Shown here: positions 48,801 through 59,591 of the stretch, piece after piece
Numbering within the stretch: the stretch's first letter is position 1
How the letters are laid out: each line of letters starts with the position of its first letter
NCBI RefSeq assembly: GCF_003369915.1
Contig: NC_046673.1
Span: 6,618,001-6,682,000 of the forward strand
Length of the DNA stretch: 64,000 nucleotides
Direction: 5' to 3'
Origin: Drosophila miranda
Lineage: Eukaryota > Arthropoda > Insecta > Diptera > Drosophilidae
Made by a program: the position numbers and the translations under genes
Notes under the pieces: model-generated
Database searches by the model: none
Told to the model about the DNA's origin: nothing
Seen by the model: the letters and a program-made list of their open reading frames with translations, nothing else

Positions 48801-49391
48801 TACAAAATCAGAGAAAAGATCCAACAAAATCCACATCTAAGAACTGTAGAGGTTCACTACATTCCCGGACACGCTAACATCCCTCAGAACACTTCAGTTG
48901 ACGCAGCAGCCAAAGAAGCCCACAGACGAGGAAAATACACAGTGGTTAAATGGAACCTTAAAGACGCTATGTGCGAAATACACAGAATCTTAAAAGCAGA
49001 ATGGGAGAGAGAATACGCCGAGTTTGCTAGTATCAAGCACCGAGGTTACTGCTCGCTTTTCCCCTCAACATCATCCAAACCGTGGTTCCTAAATAAAACT
49101 AAGCTTAAAGCCATTGACGCTAAAAGAATCAACAGACTGCTTAGTGGTAACGCATTCGATAGGCACACTCTCGCCAAAATGCATGTAGTTCCTAGTATCA
49201 TATGTGATACATGCGATAGTATCGATAACGCCTCGCATTTAATTTTCACTTGTACAAAGTACAACACAACAAGGCAAAACTTCCCATCTCTAAGAAAATA
49301 TAATGATATTTACAAATTCTTTGAAAAAGAAAACATCAGCGCGTACCAAACACTAATTGACTTCATCGACGAAATTGATGTAAAGCTATAA
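45826..49391 (+). pseudogene. ORF2 of retrotransposon copy 4 (endonuclease-RT-RNase H-zinc motif), single frameshift
   Basis: Open from ATG 45,826 for 811 codons through the APE endonuclease (GGDFNARSS) and RT (SARGPDGIS, RPICLIN, DLQRAFDCV, QGSCLSP, YADD near 47,716). A C4 run near 48,246 (C5 in copies 1 and 3) shifts into the frame 48,108-49,391. That frame has RNase H with all motifs (TDGS, SAELLAIE, TDSRN, and PGHANIPQN...DAAAKEA) and a C-terminal CDTC...HLIFTC zinc motif. Total span is 3,566 nt. Confidence 0.88.
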
Positions 49392-49544
49392 ACAGTACTC
49401 CAACATCTTCTATTCTTTGACTTGGCAATTTCCACCTTCAAAAGGCGGGCGGCCAAATAATCCCACGCTACTCACGGGTAGCTTGGTAACTTAAATCCTA
49501 AAAAAAAAAAAAACTAAATTTGTTTCGAAGATTTGTTGATCAAA

Positions 49545-50360
49545 ATGCGACCACAACGTCAATGCATTGTAGTGAATATGCGCTCCGCGATAGCTCTAAT
49601 TGTTATATTCGTGCTAAACGGCATTAAGAACAGCGAGACGGCCAGCGGTGGCAACCAAATGGATCTATCCGATGCAAAGGGCGACCACAAGGACAACAGC
49701 AATGCCAGCAATAATAATAACAACGACAACGAAGTATTTATGCCGGCCCTGGGCAATATGGGATCCAAAACATCATCATCCTCCAGTGCATCCATCGATA
49801 ACATAACCACCTACACCAGCAGCAGCAGCAACAACAACATGCTATGTCCTTTCGATAGAGAGACGCCCTGCGACCGTCTGCAGTTTCCCTGCATCCGATG
49901 CAGCTACAACTATGGCTGCTACTACGGACGCGAGGTAAACGTCACCTGTGAGGCCATCACCAATGTCCAGTGCCAGGGCGAGCGCAGCTTTCAGCGTCAG
50001 ATGAGCTGTCGCTACTGCTACCAGACAGAGCTCTGGCAGCAGAGCTGCCTGCAGCGCGCCAATTGCAACAAATTCTATCGCACCAATTGCACCGTCCACC
50101 AGGATGTCCTCTGTCTGGGCAATCGTTCGTTTACACGAAACCTAAAATGCAACTGGACGCAGGGCTATCGCTGGAGCACAGCGCTGTTGATAAGCCTCAC
50201 CCTGGGCGGCTTTGGGGCCGATCGCTTCTATTTGGGCCACTGGCAGGAGGGAATTGGCAAGCTGTTCAGCTTCGGTGGTCTCGGCGTTTGGACCATCATC
50301 GATGTCCTGCTCATTTCGATGCACTATTTGGGACCGGCCGATGGTTCGCTCTACATTTAG
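49545..50360 (+). CDS. amx: Almondex (TM2D3 homologue), complete single-exon frame
   Basis: 271 codons from ATG 49,545. Residues ~10-30 are hydrophobic (signal peptide/anchor, MRSAIALIVIFVLNG). Then comes a low-complexity Asn/Ser region and a Cys-rich ectodomain with many CxxC and CxYC motifs. The C-terminus (~205-271) is a TM2 domain: two transmembrane helices around GGFGADRFYLG, ending LGPADGSLYI as in TM2D3. In flies amx acts maternally in Notch signalling. The upstream open bases at 49,533 use TTG and are not a start. The retrotransposon poly(A) ends only ~31 bp before the ATG, so the native promoter and 5'UTR are displaced by 5.6 kb. The gene converges on Larp7 with 162 bp between the stop codons. 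Confidence 0.9.
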   Translation: MRPQRQCIVVNMRSAIALIVIFVLNGIKNSETASGGNQMDLSDAKGDHKDNSNASNNNNNDNEVFMPALGNMGSKTSSSSSASIDNITTYTSSSSNNNMLCPFDRETPCDRLQFPCIRCSYNYGCYYGREVNVTCEAITNVQCQGERSFQRQMSCRYCYQTELWQQSCLQRANCNKFYRTNCTVHQDVLCLGNRSFTRNLKCNWTQGYRWSTALLISLTLGGFGADRFYLGHWQEGIGKLFSFGGLGVWTIIDVLLISMHYLGPADGSLYI

Positions 50361-50522
50361 GGTGGGGTGTGCTTGGGGATCTGATCTATAGGTTTAAGAA
50401 GGACTGTTTGTTAGCCAAAAGCCTAGAACATAAGCAAAAATCTAACCATTACCATGTACATATGTATTTGTTTTGTTCAAGAACACATTATTACATAACG
50501 ATAATCGAGTTTTATGCCAGGA

Positions 50523-52467
50523 CTATGCCTCTGTTGGGGGGCCAGAGGATGGCTCGCAAACGGCACCCACATCGTCATCGCCATCGTCGAATTTTGTGTG
50601 CTTGGCCAACACTTTGGAGACCTTCTCGCGTCCCCGCTTCTGCTGTACGCGCACCTTCTTGGTGAGCTTCGCTTCGCGATCCTGTTCGATCTTGCGCCAG
50701 TACTGGGTCTCGGCTTGGCCATCTAGCACCTTCAGTTGCCTCTCGGCACAGCTCAGCTGGCGCACCAACTCCTCGGCGGCGGTAGGTGTAGCCATGCGCA
50801 AGGTGGCCGCTTGATCACCCTCTTTAATGTCCACATACTTGATATCCGGATATTGGCGCATGTCGGTCTTGAACTCTTTGATATTGGTGCACGGCTCATG
50901 CAGCGTGCACTCGACAATGAGCCCCGGCTCGTACTTGAAGAGCGGTGTGCGCTCCTGGGAGGGATCCTCGGTGCGAACGGCGCTGCGACTGTCATCCGTC
51001 TCTCCGCCACCGGCTCCATAGAAATTCATGTTCATTTTGTGGACAGCCTTGCGACGCTTTGGCGGCACGGGCACGCTGGCCTCCGTCGCCCCACCGCCAT
51101 CATCGGCATCGCTGAGCGGCTCGCCCTCCTCACCACCACCGCCAACGCTCGCGTTCGTGTTGTTAGTCTTCGTCTCCGATAACTGCTGGCCGCCAGTCGC
51201 CTGCATGGGTGTGCGCTTGCGTGGATGATTGGGATCCAACTGTTGCTGCTGCGACTCGCGCCACAACTTGGCCTTCGCCACGCTGACTAGGCGACGCTGC
51301 AGATTGAGGTATTTGTTGCGCAGACTGCACCAGCTAGTCTTTGGCAAGACCTTCAGCTCTACGGCGGTGGGATCAATGTTGGGTTTGTCTATGATGGCCT
51401 TCTTCTTGCGCTTGCGGCGACGCTTCTTTGCTTCGTCAGCCTCTCCACCTCCAGCTCCCTCGCCCTCGCCAGCTGTTTGATCATCTTTCGCGCCGTTCTC
51501 CTCCTCCTCCGCCGTTGAGGCCTCCTGGTCCGATTCACTTGCGGTCTCTTCGGCAGTGGATGCCTCGCTAGGCTGGTGTTCCAGCTTTAGACGCTTAATG
51601 TCATGCTGATCCTCCTCCTTGGCCCTGCACGAGGCAAGGTCTCTCTTGCGACCCCGCTTGTTGGCATCTTCCTGCGATGCATCAACATTTTTGGACTGCT
51701 GTTGTTGCTGCTGAAATGAGCGAACGCTAGCCAAAACGGCTGGGTCTGTGTCAAGGGATAGGACACCCTGGACCTGGGCAAAGGCTTTTACCGCCTTCTC
51801 CAGGGCCGTGCTGCGTTCGAACTCGATGAAGGCAAACTCCTTGATCTTCTTGTTGTCTGGGTAGTGGGGCAGCGATACATAGGCCACAGGGCCATAGCGA
51901 CTGAAGACTTCCTTCAGCCAATCGTGGCTGGCATTTGCCGGAAGGGCCTCCACATACAGCGTCTTGTCATTGACGTCGCGCTGGTCGGGCAGCTTGGTCT
52001 TGCGGCGTACCTTCAGGGCGCTCTCATCCAACTCCAGCAGCTTGGAGTTGTTTAATGCCTTGGCTATCTCCTTTACATCCTGGGCGAGGGGCTTCATTTT
52101 ATTGAACGTGAGAAAGATCTCCAGGGGCACATCTAGTTAGAAGTTTTCAGAATTTAATGGCTGCTATAAAAGCGTTTATTGGGCTGTGCCACTTACAAGG
52201 ATCCTGGTTCACATAGCGTCGCAGGAAGCGATCTTTAGTCAGATTCGCATCGCCAAAATAAAACTCCATTTGGCTGCGAATGGAATTGTACAAATGACGT
52301 TTGCGTTTGCGACCACCGGCGGCGGCATCCCTTTTTGCCGGCTCACTCGACTCTGCATCAGTTTCCTTGGCATCCTGTTCGATTTGGTCGTGGGGGGTTG
52401 CTTTCTCTGCCTTGGAGGCAGGCTCCTGACCCTCGCTCTTATCACTGGCTGTGACTTTGGCTGCCAT
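50523..52467 (-). CDS. Larp7: Larp7 (La-related protein 7), copy 1, two exons
   Basis: Exon 1 is 52,197-52,467 and exon 2 is 50,523-52,132 (minus); a 64-bp GT-AG intron joins them in phase, giving 1,881 nt, 626 residues. Residues ~55-140 are the La motif (IRSQMEFYFGDANLTKDRFL; the intron falls in it and the next exon supplies VPLEIFLTFNKM). RRM1 is at ~147-220 (KTLYVEAL, EFAFIEFE). A long Lys/Glu-rich middle (KKRRRKRKKK) follows, and a C-terminal xRRM-like domain (PGLIVECTL). LARP7 binds the 3' end of 7SK RNA, controlling P-TEFb, and guides snRNA modification. It converges with amx and diverges from mxc across ~970 bp. Confidence 0.9.
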
Positions 52468-53437
52468 TAAATAATATACAAAATATTTTTGTATGCGAGG
52501 CGATTTGGACTTTATTTAGCAGCCGAGCCGGCCTCAGTGTTACACTGAACCGTCTGGTCGGGCAACGCAGATGTCAGTAGTTTTTGCGAGCGGTAAACAG
52601 ATGAGAATGTAAAGTACACTGTACGGCAGCAACAACAATATAATCGTGTGTTTATTTAAAATTGAATTAAGCTAAAGACCTTAATAAACATTTATGGACT
52701 GTGTGACCGCGGACTTATCGATAAAATATACCGTCCGACCCTCAGAAATATACCGAAACATTCCGTCTCATTACCGTAAATATACTGATGAATTCAAGTT
52801 TTATATTCCTCGATTTTTATATTCCGTCCAATATTATTAGCTATATAGAACATTTAGCCATGGCCATATAATTTTATACGATTGATGAATCTATTTTCTA
52901 CTTGATTGATTGGCTTAATTTTAACACTTTCTTTTAGTGGATTTCTATATAAAGTTAATACCGAAAAGTATGAAAAATACCGTAAACGGTCACGCTGTTT
53001 ATATAGGCCTCAGGGCTACCGGATCAGTGGGACACCCAACCGTCTGGCAGCGCTGCGCAGCTGTCAATTGTTTTGGCGGGCATTAGGTGTGCTGTACAGT
53101 GTGGCAACAACAAAACGTAAATAAAGCGATACCAATTAAATAGGAATTTTATTTAATCAATCTAATAACCTGGACCGCAGCTTTTGGTAAAACATCAAGC
53201 AATAGTTCACCGCTGGGTATGTGTGTTGTGAATAAAAGTGAATCGTGTGGGAAAACTAGGGTCCACACCTAAGGCCGCGTCCGCGACGCGCTGCCAAGGC
53301 GAATGGCAAGCCAAGCAAAAGCAAAAGCAAAGCAGAGAGCCGAAGGAAAAGAGGACGCATCCGAACCAAACAAGCGTTTATTTTACACTTTGGCGAATAT
53401 ATTGTGTGCTGCAAGCATGTGCCGTTGAGCAGCAGAC
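52468..53437. promoter_or_regulatory. Divergent Larp7/mxc intergenic promoter region, copy 1
   Basis: 970 bp without a gene. It contains CTGTGTGACCGCGG (one mismatch to reversed motif 1) with the DRE TATCGATA at 52,716-52,723, and a second motif-1-like CGGTCACGCTG near 52,988. Motif 1 plus DRE is the pattern of housekeeping fly promoters. The block 52,690-52,930 resembles the GCNA unit spacer near 16,420-16,640. Confidence 0.6.
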
Positions 53438-56400
53438 ATGGAATCAATTGTTTTGCATTCGGATGTGGCTCGTCTGGTATTGGGTAATTACTGTTTACTG
53501 TTTACATCCGTAAACACTTGTAATTCTGTTGTGGCATTTTCTTTTGTGGCTTGGCTCCCCGCTCCCTTGCAGGTTACCTGGTGAATCAGGATCTGAAAAA
53601 AGCCGCTCACACACTGTGCCGCACATCGCCGCACTTGCGGCAGGAATGCGTTGCCCTCAAGCGGGGCCTGCAGACGCACAACTCCTGCTCTTGCGGCAGT
53701 ACAGTTAACATATGTATGCTTCTACTTTTAGTGGCCCGGGCTCTGCAGAAGCTGCCGCTGGAGCTGCGCCATCAGTTGCAACAGCTCAAGCTATCCGAGC
53801 GCGTCTTCGAGCTGATGAACATGGATCGCAACTCGAACACCAGCAAGCCAGCAGCAGCAGCGGGGGCGACCACCAGCACACCCAGCCAGGCCACCAGCCA
53901 CGTGCATCGCAAAAGGAGACGCATGTAACTAGACACGGCTGATTGTGCTGCACAGGCCACAGCTCCACAGACGCGCACATTTCAAACGGAAACGTTTTAT
54001 TTCAGACGCACCCAATCGCCTGTAGGATTCTCGCCATCGCCCACGTTAAGCAAGCGTCCGCGCCTCCTGCCACCTTACATTTGCTGCAGCCTGAACCGCG
54101 ATAAGTCGCACATAAGCGGCTTTCTGGCCAGCCATGTGGACGACGATGACGAAGTCGAAGCCGAAGATCAGGATGAGGATGAGGAGGAGTCAGAGGCGGA
54201 GAGCACCTTGGCCAGCGAGGATATAGGAGAAGAGGAGATGCCGCTAGAGCCGCGCAACAATTCCACGCCACGTCAAAACAACGACGAGGCCGAGCCGGAG
54301 CTAATGCTTACCCCACAAACAATGCCAGTGAGTGAAAACAACTCATATCCAATCGGGATCAAATCGAATTGTAATCCCCCTCTCTCTCTCTCCCTTCCCG
54401 CACAGGAGCTAACGACGGCCATTATTAATAATCCCGATTTTCGTGAGACTTTGGTCAAGAACATCAATGTGGCCCTGCAGACGGTGACCATTAACAATCC
54501 CACAGTTAGCTGTGATGCTATCCTGGACGGCCTGGTGCGTAACATACTGGAGGCCACCGAGAAGGATCCCTCATTCGATCGTATCATCCAAGAGGTAGTG
54601 GGTGCCGACGAACCAGACACAATGGAAGGCCAACCCATAGAAGAAGAAGCAGTAGCAGTAGCAGCAGCAACAAAAACAGCAGCCGCTTCTCCTTCAGTAC
54701 AATTAGTGGCGCAGGCACAGGCACAGGCAGAGGCAGAGGAAGTGATTGAGCCTGCCAATTACCCGGAACCACCACAAACACCGCTGATCACACGCACTGC
54801 GGTGGCGGCTAATTCATGTGATGATCCCAACTTTTCCATCTCCAAGCTGATTGTCTTCAATTCGAATGAGAGTGTCCAGAAGCTGGTCAGAGCAGCAGAT
54901 CCCACCGGCAGCGCCGCCTCCACCAATGTGAGCTTCACCAGTGAGAACCTTAGCCTGAACTTCGATCCTGGGGCAATGCTGACAGAGGCAGAGGCTGCCG
55001 CCGCGGCTGGACAACTGACCTTTCCCATGTTCTACTCGAATGGAGGCATGCTCTCCCATCTGCCGTTTCTGGTGAACAACGAGTGGGTGGCCCAGCAGCT
55101 GGGCCCGGATGCCTTCGCCAATGCAGAGGACTCTCACATAGAGATCTCGCTGCCAGAGCCCATTACCTTTACAGCCGACCAGCTGCCGCCCAATTCGATA
55201 ATCATCAACAGTGCCCAGAAGCAGCCACCGTTGATGCCACCCTCCCAGCTCATCGATGAAACGGCGGCGGCAGATGCGGCCGGTGTCGTGCTGCAGGCTG
55301 CTGCAGTGGAGGAAGAGAAGCAGGCAACAACAGCAGTAGCAGAAGAAAAGCCCAAGCAGCAGGAGGAGCAGCAGCATCAGCAGCAGGAGCCTCTGGCAGG
55401 GCAAGCTGCAATTCCACCCGCTTCGATGGACTCCTCGCGGATGGTCATCGAACGGGCGACACCCTCCACATCGGGCATCATCAATGTGAAGGCCTATCGC
55501 AGTCTCTCAACGCCCCGCAAGCGCACCTCCCACGTACGTACACTGACATTCTCGCCGAAAGTGCCGTCCGGAATGCTACCGAATCCCAACACCACACCGC
55601 TGTCCACACGCAGGCTTGGAGTAGCCGCAGCCGCAGCCGCAGCCACTGCCGCTGGCAGCGCCAACGAGAAGCCCGTCATCAATAATGTGGAGATCATACC
55701 AGCAGGATCCGCGCTGGCGCCCGTTTCCGTTTCGGATTTGAGTGCCAATGACACCGGACACGGTGTCCCGCCGCTGTTTGCGATGGAAGAGTGCAGCAAT
55801 CAGACGGTGATTAAGGCCTCATCGGCCAAGAAATCAAAGAAAAAAGCAGCGGAAGCAGCAGCAGCCGCGGCAGCTCCTGCCATGGCCACTGTGACGCCCA
55901 AGCGCAAGCAGAAGCGTCAGGCGGCGGTGAATGCCTGCAAGAGGATCATTTCTCAGGCACCCGCACTGGAGGCGGAACCAACGGCAGTGGCCCCAAACGA
56001 AATCGAGGCGGAGGCGTCGGCCAGCTCCTTGGATCCCAATGATAGTGCCGAGGCCAGCAAAGAGAACCAACAGAATCAGCCTCCAGATATGACCTCCTCA
56101 TCCACCAGCCAAAGGGATCCCGATGCGGGGCAGGACATGCTGGCTGCCTGGAATCGCCATTTGATTGGGTCCAGCAGCGATCTGGAGAATCGTCTGCGCG
56201 AGATCAATGCCAGGCAACAGGATGAAGCACCAACCCCCACTGTAAAGCAAACACGCCACCGTCGAAAGGTGACGTCTACCGCCAAGAAGAAAAAGGAGCC
56301 CAAGCCCGAGGCCAAGCCAGAACCCAAGGCCAATCCCAAGCCAGAGGTCAAGGCCAAGCCGGAGCCCAAGGGCGGCTTTGGGGCCGATCGCTTCTATTTG

Positions 56401-56526
56401 GGCCACTGGCAGGAGGGAATTGGCAAGCTGTTCAGCTTCGGTGGTCTCGGCGTTTGGACCATCATCGATGTCCTGCTCATTTCGATGCACTATTTGGGAC
56501 CGGCCGATGGTTCGCTCTACATTTAG
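53438..56526 (+). CDS. Chimeric mxc-amx gene 1: N-terminal Mxc/NPAT fused in frame to the Almondex TM2 end
   Basis: Exons 53,438-53,483; 53,573-53,924; 54,006-54,327; 54,406-56,526 total 2,841 nt, exactly 947 codons. Residues ~4-36 are a LisH-type start (MESIVLHSDVARLVLGYLVN) as in NPAT/Mxc, the histone locus body scaffold. Acidic, Ala/Gln-rich and Lys-rich disordered regions follow (VDDDDEVEAEDQDEDEE; AKKKKEPKPEAKP). At about 56,370 the frame passes without a gap into GGFGADRFYLG...GPADGSLYI, the last 51 residues of Amx: half of TM helix 1, the DRF turn, all of helix 2. The mxc 3' part is missing; fly Mxc is remembered as roughly twice this length. A possible 33-nt GT...AG stretch at about 53,699-53,731 is in frame either way. 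The original Larp7-mxc promoter is retained, so transcription is plausible. Confidence 0.82.
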
Positions 56527-56688
56527 GGTGGGGTGTGCTTGGGGATCTGATCTATAGGTTTAAGAAGGACTGTTTGTTAGCCAAAAGCCTAGAACATAAG
56601 CAAAAATCTAACCATTACCATGTACATATGTATTTGTTTTGTTCAAGAACACATTATTACATAACGATAATCGAGTTTTATGCCAGGA

Positions 56689-58633
56689 CTATGCCTCTGT
56701 TGGGGGGCCAGAGGATGGCTCGCAAACGGCACCCACATCGTCATCGCCATCGTCGAATTTTGTGTGCTTGGCCAACACTTTGGAGACCTTCTCGCGTCCC
56801 CGCTTCTGCTGTACGCGCACCTTCTTGGTGAGCTTCGCTTCGCGATCCTGTTCGATCTTGCGCCAGTACTGGGTCTCGGCTTGGCCATCTAGCACCTTCA
56901 GTTGCCTCTCGGCACAGCTCAGCTGGCGCACCAACTCCTCGGCGGCGGTAGGTGTAGCCATGCGCAAGGTGGCCGCTTGATCACCCTCTTTAATGTCCAC
57001 ATACTTGATATCCGGATATTGGCGCATGTCGGTCTTGAACTCTTTGATATTGGTGCACGGCTCATGCAGCGTGCACTCGACAATGAGCCCCGGCTCGTAC
57101 TTGAAGAGCGGTGTGCGCTCCTGGGAGGGATCCTCGGTGCGAACGGCGCTGCGACTGTCATCCGTCTCTCCGCCACCGGCTCCATAGAAATTCATGTTCA
57201 TTTTGTGGACAGCCTTGCGACGCTTTGGCGGCACGGGCACGCTGGCCTCCGTCGCCCCACCGCCATCATCGGCATCGCTGAGCGGCTCGCCCTCCTCACC
57301 ACCACCGCCAACGCTCGCGTTCGTGTTGTTAGTCTTCGTCTCCGATAACTGCTGGCCGCCAGTCGCCTGCATGGGTGTGCGCTTGCGTGGATGATTGGGA
57401 TCCAACTGTTGCTGCTGCGACTCGCGCCACAACTTGGCCTTCGCCACGCTGACTAGGCGACGCTGCAGATTGAGGTATTTGTTGCGCAGACTGCACCAGC
57501 TAGTCTTTGGCAAGACCTTCAGCTCTACGGCGGTGGGATCAATGTTGGGTTTGTCTATGATGGCCTTCTTCTTGCGCTTGCGGCGACGCTTCTTTGCTTC
57601 GTCAGCCTCTCCACCTCCAGCTCCCTCGCCCTCGCCAGCTGTTTGATCATCTTTCGCGCCGTTCTCCTCCTCCTCCGCCGTTGAGGCCTCCTGGTCCGAT
57701 TCACTTGCGGTCTCTTCGGCAGTGGATGCCTCGCTAGGCTGGTGTTCCAGCTTTAGACGCTTAATGTCATGCTGATCCTCCTCCTTGGCCCTGCACGAGG
57801 CAAGGTCTCTCTTGCGACCCCGCTTGTTGGCATCTTCCTGCGATGCATCAACATTTTTGGACTGCTGTTGTTGCTGCTGAAATGAGCGAACGCTAGCCAA
57901 AACGGCTGGGTCTGTGTCAAGGGATAGGACACCCTGGACCTGGGCAAAGGCTTTTACCGCCTTCTCCAGGGCCGTGCTGCGTTCGAACTCGATGAAGGCA
58001 AACTCCTTGATCTTCTTGTTGTCTGGGTAGTGGGGCAGCGATACATAGGCCACAGGGCCATAGCGACTGAAGACTTCCTTCAGCCAATCGTGGCTGGCAT
58101 TTGCCGGCAGGGCCTCCACATACAGCGTCTTGTCATTGACGTCGCGCTGGTCGGGCAGCTTGGTCTTGCGGCGTACCTTCAGGGCGCTCTCATCCAACTC
58201 CAGCAGCTGGGAGTTGTTTAATGCCTTGGCTATCTCCTTTACATCCTGGGCGAGGGGCTTCATTTTATTGAACGTGAGAAAGATCTCCAGGGGCACATCT
58301 AGTTAGAAGTTTTCAGAATTTAATGGCTGCTATAAAAGCGTTTATTGGGCTGTGCCACTTACAAGGATCCTGGTTCACATAGCGTCGCAGGAAGCGATCT
58401 TTAGTCAGATTCGCATCGCCAAAATAAAACTCCATTTGGCTGCGAATGGAATTGTACAAATGACGTTTGCGTTTGCGACCACCGGCGGCGGCATCTCTTT
58501 TTGCCGGCTCACTCGACTCTGCATCAGTTTCCTTGGCATCCTGTTCGATTTGGTCGTGGGGGGTTGCTTTCTCTGCCTTGGAGGCAGGCTCCTGACCCTC
58601 GACTTTATCACTGGCTGTGACTTTGGCTGCCAT
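56689..58633 (-). CDS. Larp7: Larp7, copy 2 (intact)
   Basis: Exons 58,363-58,633 and 56,689-58,298, every boundary offset by exactly 6,166 bp from copy 1; 626 residues, open. It has the same La motif, RRM1 and xRRM. Only a handful of substitutions separate it from copy 1 (for example NNSQLLE for NNSKLLE and SDKVEGQ for SDKSEGQ). Its amx neighbour is reduced to the fused TM2 end of the chimeric gene. Confidence 0.9.
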
Positions 58634-59591
58634 TAAATAAAATACAAAATATTTTTGTATGCGAGGCGATTCGGACTTTATTTAGCAGCCGAGCCGGCCT
58701 CAGTGTTACACTGAACCGTCTGGTCGGGCAACGCAGATGTCAGTAGTTTTTGCGAGCGGTAAACAGATGAGAATGTAAAGTACACTGTACGGCAGCAACA
58801 ACAATATAATCGTGTGTTTATTTAAAATTGAATTAAGCTAAAGACCTTAATAAACATTTATGGGCTGTGTGACCGCGGACTTATCGATAAAATATACCGT
58901 CCGACCCTCAGAAATATACCGAAACATTCCGTCTCATTACCGTAAATATACTGATGAATTCAAGTTTTATATTCCTCGATTTTTATATTCCGTCCAATAT
59001 TATTAGCTATATAGAACATTTAGCCATGGCCATATAATTTTATACGATTGATGAATCTATTTTCTACTTGATTGATTGGCTTAATTTTAACACTTGCTTT
59101 TAGTGGATTTCTATATGAAGTTAATACCGAAAAGTATGAAAAATACCGTAAACGGTCACGCTGTTTATATAGGCCTCAGGGCTACCGGATCAGTGGGACA
59201 CCCAACCGTCTGGCAGCGCTGCGCAGCTGTCAATTGTTTTGGCGGGCATTAGGTGTGTTGTACAGTGTGGAAACAACAAAACGTAAATAAAGCGATACCA
59301 ATTAAATAGGAATTTTATTTAATCAATCTAATAACCTGGACCGCAGCTTTTGGTAAAACATCACCGCTGGGTATGTGTGTTGTGAATAAAAGTGAATCGT
59401 GTGGGAAAACTAGGGTCCACACCTAAGGCCGCGTCCGCGACGCGCTGCCAAGGCGAATGGCAAGCCAAGCAAAAGCAAAAGCAAAGCAGAGAGCCGAAGG
59501 AAAAGAGGACGCATCCGAACCAAACAAGCGTTTATTTTACACTTTGGCGAATATATTGAGTGCTGCAAGCATGTGCCGTTGAGCAGCAGAC
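58634..59591. promoter_or_regulatory. Divergent Larp7/mxc promoter region, copy 2
   Basis: Copy of 52,468-53,437 with the same motif-1-like and DRE block near 58,865-58,890. It lacks 13 bp near 59,363. Confidence 0.6.

Larger units (their letters stand above)
43891..49513 (+). mobile_element. I-clade-like non-LTR retrotransposon, copy 4 (full length with poly(A))
   Basis: About 5.6 kb from TTATTTAATAAACTTG to an A13-14 tail at 49,500-49,513, with a ~390-bp 5'UTR, ORF1, ORF2 and a ~110-bp 3'UTR. The left flank is the GCNA spacer and the right flank is the amx start region. Two 1-bp frameshifts (ORF1 near 45,291; ORF2 near 48,246) make it non-autonomous. It is the reference that shows what copies 1-3 lost. 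Confidence 0.88.
50205..56370. repeat. Tandem unit 1: amx 3' end - Larp7 - 5' mxc (6,166 bp)
   Basis: Bases from GGGCGGCTTTGG (50,204) recur at 56,370 and at 62,484, so the units are 6,166 and about 6,114 bp. Each unit begins inside the amx TM2 exon and ends inside mxc. Differences between units are single substitutions and short indels, so the duplication is recent. Confidence 0.92.

Noticed and set aside
50736..51182. Plus-strand frames of 60-150 codons across Larp7
   Set aside because: Antisense shadows of the GC-rich, biased Larp7 coding strand.
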